Made by a program: the position numbers and the translations under genes
Shown here: piece by piece, positions 45,775-55,080 of the stretch
How positions within the stretch are numbered: position 1 is the first letter of the stretch
Layout: each line of letters opens with the position of its first letter
Source of the DNA: AP-15 sp963716115
GTDB taxonomy: Bacteria > Pseudomonadota > Alphaproteobacteria > ATCC43930 > CGMCC-115725
Reading direction: 5' to 3'
DNA: 64,000 bases
Assembly (NCBI GenBank): GCA_963716115.1
Contig: CAVQSZ010000020.1
Span: 1-64,000 of the forward strand
Notes under the pieces: generated by a model
The model's database searches: none
What the model saw: only the letters and a program-made list of their open reading frames with translations
Told to the model about the DNA's origin: nothing

Positions 45775-45799
45775 AAACGGCGCCTTCGGGCGCCGTTTT
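45775..45799 (+). terminator. Rho-independent terminator after the PEP-CTERM gene
   Basis: aaacggcgcc-ttcg-ggcgccgttt followed by tc: a perfect stem of 10 base pairs closed by a UUCG tetraloop with a short U tract, 17 bases after the stop codon. Confidence 0.9.
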
Positions 45800-45931
45800 C
45801 GTCTGCGCGGTCAACCGTTGCGGCGCTGGAAAGCGGCGGCGGCCCGTGGTAAGATCAAGCCATCGCCCCCAGCGGGCCGAACAGGGAGCGCGCGGCGGAA
45901 AAAGCCGCCGCGGCAACGAGGGAGGAAGAAC

Positions 45932-47272
45932 ATGAATCAGGCTCGGCTCACCCGGCGCGCGCTGTTGCGGACCGCGGGCGGCGTCGCGCTGGCGGCGCCG
46001 TTTGTCCATGGCGCCTATGCCGCCGGCAAGCTGTCGGTCGGGTTTTGGGACCATTGGGTTCCGGGCGCCAACGACACGCTGACCAGGCTTTGCAAAGAAT
46101 GGGCGGCCAAGGAAAAGGTCGACATCACGATCGACTACATCACCTCGCAGGCCGACAAGCTCAACCTGACCCAGGCGGCCGAGGCCCAGGCCCGCTCCGG
46201 GCACGACATGCTGACCTTCCTCGCCTGGGCGGCGGCGGCGCAGACCGACAACCTCGAGCCGGTCGACGACATCATGGCCCCGCTGATCGCGGCCAACGGC
46301 ATCATCAGCCCCGGCATCGAATACGTCGCCAAGCAGAAAGGCCATTGGATCGCGGTGCCGTCCTGCGTCGGCAGCCCGACCTTGCCCTCGGCAGCGCGCA
46401 TCGACCTGTTCAAAACGCTGGTCGACCTCGATTTGACCAAGATGTACCCGGCCGGCGCGCCGCCCGACAAAGCGCTCGCCGACAAGTGGACCTGGGATGC
46501 CTTCCTCCCGGCGGCCGAGAAATGCGCCAAGGGCGGACATGCCTTCGGCCTGCCGCTCGGCGTCACCAACGATTCGGTCGCCTGGATCGACCCGGTGTTC
46601 CGCAGCCACGGCGCGGCGCTGGTCGATCAGGAGGGCAACATCACGGTCAAATCGGACGCCACCAAAGAGGTGCTCGAATGGTTCAAGCAGCTGGTGCCGG
46701 TCTTGCCGCGGGACACGTTCGCCTGGGACGACGCCTCGAACAATAAGTTTCTGATCTCGGGCCAGGGGGCGCTGATCTTCAACCCGCCCTCGGCCTGGGC
46801 GGTGGCGGTGCGCGACGCGCCGAAGGTCGCCGAGCAGATTTGGCATTTCCCGTCGCCAAAGGGGCCAAAGGGTCATTTCGAAGCCGCGGTGCCGTTCTTC
46901 TGGGGCGTCTGGGATTTTTCGCCGAACAAGGCGGCGGCGAAGAGCCTGCTGACCCATCTGTGCCAGCGCTCCTCAGTCGAGCAGACCGTGGCCGCCAGCC
47001 ACGGCTACGACATCCCGCCCTTCGAGGGGCTGCACGATTTCAAGACCTGGGCCGAGGAATCGCCGCCAAAGGGCTCGATCTACAATTATCCGCCGCGCGG
47101 CGACGTGACGATGGTGATCCCCTACAGCCCGGCCCCGGCGCGAATCGCCAACCAAATCTACGCGCAGGCGACGGCGACCAAGATGATCGCCCAATGCACG
47201 GTGCAGGGCAAGACCGTCGACCAGGCGATCGACTGGGCCGTCTCCGAGCTCGAAGGCTTCAGCCGGGCGTAA
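45932..47272 (+). CDS. ABC-type extracellular solute-binding protein, family 1
   Basis: An intact 446-residue periplasmic binding protein. The twin-arginine signal MNQARLTRRALLRTAGGVAL has cleavage after AYAA. The mature protein reads GKLSVGFWDHWVPGAND, then FAWDDASNNKFLISGQGALI and SPKGPKGHFEAAVPFFWG. It is a close paralogue of the protein at 9956. A ggagga ribosome-binding site precedes the ATG. No ABC permease or ATPase gene is near; an MFS permease gene follows after about 160 bases. The ligand is probably a sugar or an organic osmolyte, but this is a family-level guess. Confidence 0.9.
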   Translation: MNQARLTRRALLRTAGGVALAAPFVHGAYAAGKLSVGFWDHWVPGANDTLTRLCKEWAAKEKVDITIDYITSQADKLNLTQAAEAQARSGHDMLTFLAWAAAAQTDNLEPVDDIMAPLIAANGIISPGIEYVAKQKGHWIAVPSCVGSPTLPSAARIDLFKTLVDLDLTKMYPAGAPPDKALADKWTWDAFLPAAEKCAKGGHAFGLPLGVTNDSVAWIDPVFRSHGAALVDQEGNITVKSDATKEVLEWFKQLVPVLPRDTFAWDDASNNKFLISGQGALIFNPPSAWAVAVRDAPKVAEQIWHFPSPKGPKGHFEAAVPFFWGVWDFSPNKAAAKSLLTHLCQRSSVEQTVAASHGYDIPPFEGLHDFKTWAEESPPKGSIYNYPPRGDVTMVIPYSPAPARIANQIYAQATATKMIAQCTVQGKTVDQAIDWAVSELEGFSRA

Positions 47273-47435
47273 AAAAGGCGGAGCCGCGGAAGCCTCGCCT
47301 CACCCCCCCGACCCGGGCTGCTTCGACCCGCCGCACGCGGCGCACGGTTGACGGCCCGGCGGCCCGGCGCTTATTCGTTGGTCGCCAGACAACAACGAAT
47401 GGCCGCCGACAACGGCGCCGAAAGGGGATCAGCGA

Positions 47436-48860
47436 ATGCCCGGCCAAACCTCCGAAGACCTGCTGGCGCTCTACGACAGCGCGCCGCTCAACCGCCGCTA
47501 TTGGGTGGCCTTCGCCATCCTGTCGGCGATCACCGTTCTCGAATTCTTCGATTTCTCGGTGGTCGCCTTTCTGCTCGCGGTGGTCGGGCCGCAGTGGAAT
47601 TTGACCTATGGCCAATCGGCGCTGATCCTCTACAGCGGCGGCCTCGGCGCGATCGCCGGGGCGCTCGTTTTCGGCAGCCTGGCGGATGCCTGGGGGCGCA
47701 AGTCGCAGATGGTGATCGGCACCTTTATCTGCGGCGTCGGCGCAGCCCTGATCGGCTTTGTGCCCGACGGCGCCTGGCAGCTCTTCGCGCTCTTACGCTT
47801 TGTCGTCGGCGTCGGGCTGACGGCGGCGGTGGTTCCGTGCCTGACGATCGTCGTCGAGCTGACGCCGACCCGCCATCGCACCTTTGTCACCAGCTTCTAC
47901 GTGGCGTTCGCGACCGCCGGCGGGCTGCTTTCGTCGATCACCTCGGCGGCGCTGCTTGCCGCCATCGGCTGGCGCGGCATGGCCATGCTCGGCATTCTGG
48001 TCGCCGTGGTCGGGGTGCTGGCATGGCTGTTCGTGCCCGAATCGGTGCGCTGGCTCGCCGCCAAAGGCCGCTTCGCCGAGGCCCGCGCCAAGGTGGCCGA
48101 GCAGCTCGGCATCCCATTGCAATCGGCGCCGCTGCCGACCGCTCTTCCGGCCGTTGCGCCGAGCGGCCGGCTTTCCGAGCTGTTGGCCCAGCCGCGGCAG
48201 TTCTGCGAGACCCTGCTGATCTGGGGCGGCGCGGCGACGGCGGCCTACGGCGTCTATCTGTGGGGGCCGACGGTGATCTCGCTGCTGCTGAAGGTGCCGG
48301 TGCCGCAGGCCGCCAAGTATTTCATCTGGGTCGCCGGGGCCGGGGTCACCGGCAAGATCGTCGTCTCGTTTCTGGCGCCGGTGCTCGGCCGCCGCCTGCT
48401 CGGCGTGCTGTGGGGCCTTGGCGGGGTCGTCGCTCTTGCCGCCGTCGGCTATTGCGGCAGCACGTTCGTCGGCAGCGTGCCGCTGATCGTCGTCGCGCTG
48501 TGCGCGTCGACGTTCTGCATCGACGGCAGCTTTTCGAACCTCGCGCCCTACACGGTCGAGAGCTACGGCGTGCGGCTGGGCGCACGCTCTTCCGGCCTCG
48601 GTCAGACCGCCAACGGCATCGGCAAGATCCTCGGGCCGCTGAGCCTGGCGATGATCGCCGGCACCAGCAATATCGTGTCGCCCAAGGCGACCGAGGGGGC
48701 GCTGATCCCGGCGTTCTTGTTCCTCGCCTGCGGCATGCTGCTGGTCGGGCTGTCCTTTGCCGTCCTCGGCCGGGAAACCCACGGCAGGCCGATGTCGCAA
48801 GGCGAGGACGAGCCGGTTGCGGCGCGGCCGATCGTGCTCGGCGCCGCCGAGACCCGCTGA
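47436..48860 (+). CDS. MFS transporter, sugar/aromatic-acid porter type
   Basis: A 474-residue major facilitator with about 12 helices. LSAITVLEFFDFSVVAFLLA in helix 1, then GSLADAWGRKSQMVIGTFIC as the loop 2-3 motif A and PESVRWLAAKGRFAEARAK in the central loop place it in the broad sugar-porter/aromatic acid:proton symporter group, with the acidic residue pair EFFD in helix 1 being typical of the latter. It follows the solute-binding protein gene but would not need it for transport. The cytoplasmic tail is short. Confidence 0.85.
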   Translation: MPGQTSEDLLALYDSAPLNRRYWVAFAILSAITVLEFFDFSVVAFLLAVVGPQWNLTYGQSALILYSGGLGAIAGALVFGSLADAWGRKSQMVIGTFICGVGAALIGFVPDGAWQLFALLRFVVGVGLTAAVVPCLTIVVELTPTRHRTFVTSFYVAFATAGGLLSSITSAALLAAIGWRGMAMLGILVAVVGVLAWLFVPESVRWLAAKGRFAEARAKVAEQLGIPLQSAPLPTALPAVAPSGRLSELLAQPRQFCETLLIWGGAATAAYGVYLWGPTVISLLLKVPVPQAAKYFIWVAGAGVTGKIVVSFLAPVLGRRLLGVLWGLGGVVALAAVGYCGSTFVGSVPLIVVALCASTFCIDGSFSNLAPYTVESYGVRLGARSSGLGQTANGIGKILGPLSLAMIAGTSNIVSPKATEGALIPAFLFLACGMLLVGLSFAVLGRETHGRPMSQGEDEPVAARPIVLGAAETR

Positions 48861-49287
48861 TCGCCGGCGCCGGCGACATCGTCTTGCCCAAGGCGACCGA
48901 GGCGGCGGTGTTGCGCGGCGCCCGCTCGCGGCTGACTAGCAGCTTCCGATCGAGTTGACCCTATCTTAAGAGATTGTCATTGCGAGTTTCCGACCGGCCG
49001 ATGGCCGACCCGCCCTGGATGAAACTAATGGCCCTGCCCGAGCGGCCCCCCTCACCCTTCCCTCTCCCCCCAATGGGGGGAGAGGGTTGCGAAGGGTTGG
49101 CGAGGCGGAGCCGAGCCTTACCCGGAGCTGGGTGAGGAGGGCTGCCCACGGCCGAAAGCATCCTGTTTCTTGTTAGGAGCGCATCGCGCTACGAAGCAAT
49201 CTCGACCGGACGAGCGATGTCGGCCCGAGATTGCTTAGCGATGGCTCCGACAGGTTGCTAGGCCCTCGCCCGCGGGCTGGCCCCGCG
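48861..49287. repeat. Intergenic region with dispersed repeats
   Basis: No gene supported. It holds gattgtcattgcgag (from 48972), a ctcacccttccctctccccc stretch with its complement ggggagaggg (49046-49087), and cgaagcaatctcgaccgg near 49192. The last two are pieces of repeats also seen at 4615-4761 and common in related genomes. Confidence 0.5.
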
Positions 49288-49734
49288 TCAGTCCGCCTGG
49301 GCGAATTCGCTCGCCGCGACCTCGTGCAGCAGCGCGCGCAGCGCGACGGCGCGGTCGCTCCCGAAGACCGTGTCGAAGCGGTCCTGCGCCACCGCCCAGC
49401 GCTCGCTCGCCGCTTCCTGCCTGGCGATTCCGGCGTCGCTGAGGCGCAATTCGCGGCGGCGCCGGTCGGCCGGCGAGGCGACGATTTCGACCAGCCCATC
49501 GCGCTGCAGCGGCAGAATGTTGCGGCCCAGGGTCGTGCGGTCCATGACCAGCGCGGCGGCAAGCGCGTTGATCGCCGTCGGCCCGTCGCGGCGCAGGCGG
49601 CTCAGGATCGCATATTGCGTCGCGCGCAGCCCAATGGGCGCGAACAGCTGATCGTAAAACTGCGTCACATGGCGCGCCGCCTGACGGATCGCCAGGCAGT
49701 TGCACTCCTGGAAGCTCGCCCTCCCGGCGCTCAT
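49288..49734 (-). CDS. MarR-family transcriptional regulator
   Basis: A winged-helix repressor of about 148 residues from the Met at 49734 (12 more from 49770). RATQYAILSRLRRDGPTAIN begins the recognition region, LAAALVMDRTTLGRNILPLQ is the DNA-reading helix, and SPADRRRRELRLSDAG is the wing. A Cys pair ECNC near the N-terminus might sense oxidants. It is divergent from the MATE efflux gene and shares a palindromic operator with it, the usual arrangement in which a MarR protein represses an exporter until the drug binds. Confidence 0.9.
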   Translation of the reverse strand: MSAGRASFQECNCLAIRQAARHVTQFYDQLFAPIGLRATQYAILSRLRRDGPTAINALAAALVMDRTTLGRNILPLQRDGLVEIVASPADRRRRELRLSDAGIARQEAASERWAVAQDRFDTVFGSDRAVALRALLHEVAASEFAQAD

Positions 49735-49776
49735 CGCGGCACCTCCGAAAATCGTCGCGGCTCTGGACAAAGGGGT

Positions 49777-49803
49777 ATATGCGCCCTTATATTTGGCGCA
49801 TAT
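49777..49803. promoter_or_regulatory. Palindromic operator between marR and the MATE gene
   Basis: atatgcgcc-cttatattt-ggcgcatat: 9-base arms, perfectly complementary, around a 9-base AT-rich centre. It lies between the divergent starts of the MarR gene and the exporter and overlaps the likely promoters. Confidence 0.7.
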
Positions 49804-49841
49804 GCGCGCAAATGTCCAGCCCCGCCGCGCCGGAGGATAGC

Positions 49842-51281
49842 ATGCCCCTCGACCAGCCGACGATCCGCGTTGCGGGGATCGGCCCCCACGCCCTCGATCC
49901 GCGGACCCGCATCCTGCTCGAGGCCCCGATCGCCCGCACGCTGATCCGGCTCGCCTGGCCGAACATCGTGGTGATGCTGGCGCAGTCGGCGACCGGGCTG
50001 ATCGAGACCTGGTGGGTCTCGCGGCTGGGCATCGATGCGCTGACCGGCATGGCGCTCGTCTTCCCCGGCTTCATGATGATGCAGATGCTGTCGGCCGGGG
50101 CCATGGGCGGCGGCATTTCCTCGGCGATCGCCCGCGCGCTGGGCGGCGGCCGGCGCGCCGACGCCGACGCCCTCGTGCTGCACGCCATCGCCATCAATGT
50201 CGCGATCGGGCTGGCGTTTGCGGCTTTGGCGCTGTGCTTTGGCCGTCCCCTGTACCGCGGCCTCGGTGGCGAGGGCGCCTCGCTCGAAGCCGCCCTCGCC
50301 TACTCGAACGCAGCGTTCGCCGGCGCCCCTCTGGTCTGGCTGATGAACGCGCTGGCGAGCGTGATCCGCGGCGGCGGCGACATGCTGGCGCCGTCGCTGG
50401 CGGTGTGCTTCGGCGTCCTGCTGCTCGTACCGCTGTCGCCATGCCTGATCTTCGGCGTCGGGCCGTTTCCCGAGCTCGGCGTCGCCGGCGCCGGGCTGGC
50501 CGTGGTGACGACGACGGCGCTGACCGCCGCGGCGCTGGCGGTCTATATCGGCCTCGGCCGCAGCGTCGCGCGGCTCGCCTGGGTTCGGCTGCGCCGGGCG
50601 CTCTTTTCCGACATCCTTCGGGTCGGCGCGGTCGCTTCGGTCTCGACCTTGCAGACGACCCTGACCGTGGTGCTGACGACGGCGCTGATCGGGGCCGCCG
50701 CCGGGCCGCAGGCGATCGCCGGATACGGCACCGGCAGCCGGCTCGAATATCTGCTGGTGCCGCTGGTGTTCGGCCTCGGCGCGCCGCTGGTGGCGATGGT
50801 CGGGACCAATATCGGCGCCGGCCGGCGGTCTCGGGCCGTGCGCGTCGCGATGATCGGCGGCGCCATCGCCTTTGCCCTGACCGAGGCGGTCGGGCTCGCC
50901 GCGGCGTTGTGGCCGCAGGCTTGGCTCGGCCTCTTCGGCGACGATCCGCGCATGCTCGCCGCCGGGACCGCCTATCTGCGCCGGGTCGGGCCTGCCTACG
51001 GCTTTTTTGGCCTCGGCCTGGCGCTGTACTTCGCCTCGCAAGGGGCCGGAAGGTTGCTCTGGCCGTTGCTGGCCGGCCTTTTGCGGCTGCTGATCGCGGT
51101 CGGCGGCGGCGCCCTCGCCTGGCGCCTGACCGGGTCGCTCGGCCCGGTGTTCGCCGCGCTCAGCCTCGCCCTCGTCGCCTACGGCCTGACCATGGCGGCG
51201 GCGATCGGCGCCGGCGTCTGGTTCAAGCCGGCGCGGGCGATGCCGCCCGCCGCCGCGATGTTGCCCCGGATCGCCCGGTGA
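49842..51281 (+). CDS. MATE-family efflux transporter
   Basis: A 479-residue exporter of the multidrug and toxic compound extrusion family with 12 helices. LIRLAWPNIVVMLAQSATGL is helix 1, ETWWVSRLGIDALTGMAL the following segment, and QAIAGYGTGSRLEYLLVPLV the start of the second half. It exports drugs by sodium or proton antiport. The ATG at 49842 is preceded by ggagg at the right distance; an earlier in-frame ATG at 49812 is weaker. It is probably controlled by the adjacent MarR protein. The next MFS gene follows 7 bases after its stop. Confidence 0.9.
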   Translation: MPLDQPTIRVAGIGPHALDPRTRILLEAPIARTLIRLAWPNIVVMLAQSATGLIETWWVSRLGIDALTGMALVFPGFMMMQMLSAGAMGGGISSAIARALGGGRRADADALVLHAIAINVAIGLAFAALALCFGRPLYRGLGGEGASLEAALAYSNAAFAGAPLVWLMNALASVIRGGGDMLAPSLAVCFGVLLLVPLSPCLIFGVGPFPELGVAGAGLAVVTTTALTAAALAVYIGLGRSVARLAWVRLRRALFSDILRVGAVASVSTLQTTLTVVLTTALIGAAAGPQAIAGYGTGSRLEYLLVPLVFGLGAPLVAMVGTNIGAGRRSRAVRVAMIGGAIAFALTEAVGLAAALWPQAWLGLFGDDPRMLAAGTAYLRRVGPAYGFFGLGLALYFASQGAGRLLWPLLAGLLRLLIAVGGGALAWRLTGSLGPVFAALSLALVAYGLTMAAAIGAGVWFKPARAMPPAAAMLPRIAR

Positions 51282-51288
51282 GCCGGCG

Positions 51289-52629
51289 ATGACCGCGCGA
51301 CGCCTTGCCGCGTTTCTCGATCGCCGCGGCGTTCACTACGCCTGGGTGGTGGCGGCGGTCACCTTCCTGACCGCCTTGACCACGTCGGGGGCGGTGGGCA
51401 TCCCGGGCGCCTTGATCCTGCCCTTGGGCCGCGAATTCGGCTGGGACACGGCCGAGATTTCGAGCGCGCTCGCCCTTCGCCTGCTGCTGTTCGGGCTGAT
51501 GGCGCCCTTCGCCGCGGCGCTGATCGAACGCTACGGCGTGCGCCGCATCGTGGCGGCGGCGGTCGCCCTGATCGTCCTCGGCCTCGGCGGGGCGCTCGCG
51601 ATGACGCAGGTGTGGCAGCTGATCCTGTGCTGGGGGGTGATTGTGGGCGTGGGTACCGGAATGACCGGGTTCGTGCTCTCGGCAATCATCGCCAACCGCT
51701 GGTTCGCAGTGCGGCGCGGCCTTGTGATCGGGGTCCTGACGGCCAGCTCGGCGACCGGCCAGCTCGTCTTTCTGCCGCTCGCCGCGGCGCTCGCCGAGCA
51801 TTGGGGATGGCGCGCGGCGCTCGCGCCGCCGGTGGCGGGCCTCGTCCTCGCCGCAACCCTCGCCGCCCTCTTCCTGCGCGACCGACCCGGCGATCTGGGT
51901 CTGCAAGCCTACGGCGAGACGGCAACGGAGGCGCCGCCGCCGCCGTCTCCGGCCGGGGCCGCCTTCGGCCGCGCCGTCGCGGCGCTCGCGCAAGCCGTCG
52001 CCAGCCCGGTCTTTTGGCTGCTGGGCGCCACCTTCTTCATCTGCGGGCTCTCGACCAACGGTCTGGTCCAGACGCATTTCATCCCGCTCTGCGCCGATTT
52101 TGGCGTGGCCCCGGTCGCCGCCGCGGCGACGCTCGCCGCCATGGGGGTGTTCGACATCCTGGGCACGATCGGCTCGGGCTGGCTTTCCGACCGCTGCGAT
52201 CCGCGCAAGCTGCTGTTCTGGTATTACGGGCTGCGCGGCCTGTCGCTCCTCTATCTGCCGTCGTCGTCGTTCAGCCTCTACGGCCTGTCGCTGTTCGCGG
52301 TCTTCTACGGGCTCGACTGGATCGCCACCGTGCCGCCGACGGTCGCCATCGCCACAACGGCGTTCGGCCGCGAGCGCGCCGGCGTCGTCTTTGGCTGGGT
52401 GTTCGCGGCGCATCAGCTCGGCGCCGCCACCGCGGCCTTTGGCGCCGGCCTGTCGCGCGCCGCCCTCGCCACCTACCTGCCCGCGTTCTACGTCGCCGGG
52501 GCGGCCTGCCTGCTGGCGGCGCTCCTCGCCCTGGCGATCCGCCCCGGAACCGGCGATCCGGCCGCGGCCGCCGCCCGACAGCCCCGCCGCGTCAAATTCG
52601 CCGCTCTGACGCGACGCCCTGCGCTATAG
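51289..52629 (+). CDS. MFS transporter, oxalate/monocarboxylate (OFA-like) type
   Basis: A 446-residue major facilitator. VHYAWVVAAVTFLTALTTSG in helix 1, LPLGREFGWDTAEISSALAL, and GTGMTGFVLSAIIANRWFAV in helix 4 resemble the monocarboxylate/oxalate:formate group. The break between halves is a Pro/Ala-rich loop (TEAPPPPSPAGAA). It is 7 bases from the MATE gene, so the two exporters probably share the MarR-controlled transcript. Confidence 0.87.
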   Translation: MTARRLAAFLDRRGVHYAWVVAAVTFLTALTTSGAVGIPGALILPLGREFGWDTAEISSALALRLLLFGLMAPFAAALIERYGVRRIVAAAVALIVLGLGGALAMTQVWQLILCWGVIVGVGTGMTGFVLSAIIANRWFAVRRGLVIGVLTASSATGQLVFLPLAAALAEHWGWRAALAPPVAGLVLAATLAALFLRDRPGDLGLQAYGETATEAPPPPSPAGAAFGRAVAALAQAVASPVFWLLGATFFICGLSTNGLVQTHFIPLCADFGVAPVAAAATLAAMGVFDILGTIGSGWLSDRCDPRKLLFWYYGLRGLSLLYLPSSSFSLYGLSLFAVFYGLDWIATVPPTVAIATTAFGRERAGVVFGWVFAAHQLGAATAAFGAGLSRAALATYLPAFYVAGAACLLAALLALAIRPGTGDPAAAAARQPRRVKFAALTRRPAL

Positions 52630-52660
52630 TCGGGCGGTCTCAGGAAACAGGGGAACCGCG

Positions 52661-53056
52661 ATGAGCCTGACCTTGGAAGAAGCCGATCGCATCGTTCGCG
52701 GCGCGGTGGCGAAGGCCCGCGAGCTCGGCATCAAGATCAGCGCCGCGGTCTGCGACGGCGGCGGCCGGCTGATCGCGTTTCAGCGCATGGACAACGCCAT
52801 CTGGGCCGGCGTCTACGGCGCGCAGGGCAAGGCGGTCGCATCCGCCGCCTTCGGCCGCCCGAGCGGCGAGATGGCCGGGCGCGCCGACCAGCCGACCCCG
52901 CGCGGCATCGCCGCGGCCGAGGGCGGCCACATGATCATGGGCCAGGGCGCGGTCCCGATCATCCGCAACGGCGTCGTCGAGGGCGCCTGCGGCGTCGGCG
53001 GCGGCGCCTCGCAAGAGGACGAGGACTGCGCCCGCGCCGGCGTCGCGCTGCTGTAA
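52661..53056 (+). CDS. GlcG/HbpS family heme-binding-like protein
   Basis: A 131-residue protein: LTLEEADRIVRGAVAKAREL, ISAAVCDGGGRLIAFQRMDN and GAVPIIRNGVVEGACGVGGG are the family landmarks. HbpS binds heme and senses oxidation in Streptomyces; GlcG accompanies glycolate oxidase genes, but its role is not known. There is no signal peptide. It lies 31 bases after the MFS gene and may be its last operon member. It converges with pcm. Confidence 0.85.
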   Translation: MSLTLEEADRIVRGAVAKARELGIKISAAVCDGGGRLIAFQRMDNAIWAGVYGAQGKAVASAAFGRPSGEMAGRADQPTPRGIAAAEGGHMIMGQGAVPIIRNGVVEGACGVGGGASQEDEDCARAGVALL

Positions 53057-53074
53057 GGGCCGAGCGGGGCGGGC

Positions 53075-53755
53075 TCAGGCGCCTGACTGCCGTCGCGGCA
53101 GCCCGGCGACGAGCGGGACGAAACGCACCAGGCCCAGCTCCTCGGTGGAAAACCCGGCATCGGTGCGGCGGATGCGAATGAGCTGCTGGTCGCGGTGGTC
53201 CTCGCCCACCGGGGCCACCAGGATGCCACCCGGCGCGAGCCCGTCGATCAGGGCCGCCGGCACCTCGGAAGCGGCGGCGGTGACCAGCACCCGGTCATAG
53301 GGCGCCTGCTCGGGCCAGCCCTTGGCGCCGTCGCCGAAGCGGCAGACGATGTTGCGCAGCCGCAGCTCGGCAAAGCGCGCCTCGGCGCCGCGCAGCAGCT
53401 CGCGGTGGCGCTCGATCGAGAACACCCGACGGCACAGCCGCGCCAGCACCGCCGTCTGGTAGCCCGAGCCGGTGCCGATCTCGATCACGTTCTGCCGCTC
53501 GCCGGGCATCAGCTTCTCGGTCATCAAGGCCACCACATAGGGCTGGCTGACGGTCTGCCCGTTGCCGATCGGCAACGCGACGTTCTCGTAGGCCCGGTCC
53601 TCGAACGAGGCCGGCACGAACCTCTCGCGCGGCGTCTTCTCGATCGCGCCCAGCACGCGCGCATCGCCGATCCCGGCGCGGCGCAGCTCCATCAGGAGCC
53701 GCAGCTTCTTGGGCGCCTGCCCCGGCTCGCCCGGATCGGCCGGCCGCTCAGCCAC
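53075..53755 (-). CDS. pcm: Protein-L-isoaspartate O-methyltransferase
   Basis: A 226-residue SAM-dependent enzyme that methylates isoaspartyl residues to start repair of aged proteins. PIGNGQTVSQPYVVALMTEK is the substrate motif, VIEIGTGSGYQTAVLARLC the SAM-binding loop, and FGDGAKGWPEQAPYDRVLVT the next. The start is a GTG overlapping the serS stop by 8 bases. In many alphaproteobacteria surE lies between serS and pcm; it is absent here. Confidence 0.93.
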   Translation of the reverse strand: MAERPADPGEPGQAPKKLRLLMELRRAGIGDARVLGAIEKTPRERFVPASFEDRAYENVALPIGNGQTVSQPYVVALMTEKLMPGERQNVIEIGTGSGYQTAVLARLCRRVFSIERHRELLRGAEARFAELRLRNIVCRFGDGAKGWPEQAPYDRVLVTAAASEVPAALIDGLAPGGILVAPVGEDHRDQQLIRIRRTDAGFSTEELGLVRFVPLVAGLPRRQSGA

Positions 53756-55019
53756 CGATGACCTTCTGCCCGCCCATATAGGGCCGCAGCGCATCCGGGA
53801 CCGCGACGCTGCCGTCGCGGTGCTGAAAGTTCTCCAGGATCGCGATCAGGGTTCGCCCGACCGCCAGCGCGGAGCCGTTCAGCGTATGCACGGGCCGCGT
53901 TCCCTTGCCGTCGGCCGGGCGATAGCGCGCCTTCATCCGCCGCGCCTGGAACGCGCCGCAATTCGAGCAGCTGGAGATTTCCCGATAGGCCCCCTGGCCC
54001 GGCAGCCAGACTTCGAGGTCATAGGTCTTCCGCGCCGAGAACCCCATGTCGCCGGCCGACAGCAGCACGACCCGATAGGCAAGGCCGAGCCGCTTCAGGA
54101 CCTCCTCGGCGCAGGCGGTCATCCGCTCGTGCTCGGCCGCCGAATCCTCCGGCCGGGTGATCGAGACCAGCTCGACCTTCAGGAACTGGTGCTGGCGGAT
54201 CATGCCGCGGGTGTCCTTGCCCGCCGCCCCCGCCTCCGAACGAAAGCACGGCGTGCCGGCGGTCAGGCGCAGCGGCAACGCGCCTTCGTCGAGGATCTCG
54301 TTGGCGACGAGGTTGGCGAGCGGCGCCTCGGCGGTCGGGATCAGGTAATAGCCGTCGGTGGTCTTGAACAGATCCTCCTCGAGCTTCGGCAGCTGGCCGG
54401 TTCCGAACAGGGCCTCGCGGCGGACCAGCAACGGCGGCGACACCTCGGCATAGCCGAACTCGGTCGTATGCAGATCGAGCATGAATTGGGCGAGCGCCCG
54501 CTCCAGCCGGGCGAGCGCGCCGCGCAGCACGACAAAGCGCGATCCCGACAATTTCGCGGCGCGGGCGAAATCCATCAGCCCCAGCCGCTCGCCGATGATT
54601 TCATGGGTAAGCGGCGTGCAGTCGGGCCGCGGCGGCTCGCCGTGCAGACGCAGCAGCCGGTTGGCGCTCTCGTCCGGCCCGTCCGGCACATCCTCGGCCG
54701 GCAGGTTCGGCAGGCCCGCCAGGATCTCGTCGATTTCCGCCCGCAGCCGACCCGCCTCGACGGCGGCCTCCGCCTCGGCCTCGCGGTCGGCGCCGCTCCG
54801 GCGCATCAGCTCGTCGGCCGCCTCGCCGCGCTTTTTCGCGGCGCCGATCTCGCGGGCGAGGCGGTTGCGCCGGGCCTGCGCCTCCTGCACGGCCGCCTCG
54901 GCGGCGCGCCAGTCGCGATCGAGGGCGAGAACCTCCCCGGCGCATGGCGGCAGGCCGCGCCGTGCGAGGCCGCGGTCGAATTCTTCCGGATGCTCCCGGA
55001 CCCATCTCACATCGTGCAT
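53748..55019 (-). CDS. serS: Seryl-tRNA synthetase
   Basis: A 423-residue class II synthetase. It has an N-terminal coiled-coil arm (about residues 30-100, rich in Ala/Glu/Arg) that grips the long variable arm of tRNA-Ser, then the motif 2 loop region CFRSEAGAAGKDTRGMIRQH and the catalytic domain with EISSCSNCGAFQARRM and LNGSALAVGRTLIAILEN as motif 3. The gene follows tatC in the order tatB-tatC-serS, standard for alphaproteobacteria, with about 60 bases between tatC and serS. Confidence 0.95.
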   Translation of the reverse strand: MHDVRWVREHPEEFDRGLARRGLPPCAGEVLALDRDWRAAEAAVQEAQARRNRLAREIGAAKKRGEAADELMRRSGADREAEAEAAVEAGRLRAEIDEILAGLPNLPAEDVPDGPDESANRLLRLHGEPPRPDCTPLTHEIIGERLGLMDFARAAKLSGSRFVVLRGALARLERALAQFMLDLHTTEFGYAEVSPPLLVRREALFGTGQLPKLEEDLFKTTDGYYLIPTAEAPLANLVANEILDEGALPLRLTAGTPCFRSEAGAAGKDTRGMIRQHQFLKVELVSITRPEDSAAEHERMTACAEEVLKRLGLAYRVVLLSAGDMGFSARKTYDLEVWLPGQGAYREISSCSNCGAFQARRMKARYRPADGKGTRPVHTLNGSALAVGRTLIAILENFQHRDGSVAVPDALRPYMGGQKVIGG

Positions 55020-55080
55020 GGCGGCGTCGGGTATAATGAGCGCCGGCCGGCGCGTCCATCGGGCTCGCGCGGCGCGCGGG

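Noticed and set aside
47348..48958. Long open frame overlapping the MFS gene at 47436
   Set aside because: Arg/Ala-rich shadow of the transporter in another frame; the frame at 47436 has clear MFS motifs.
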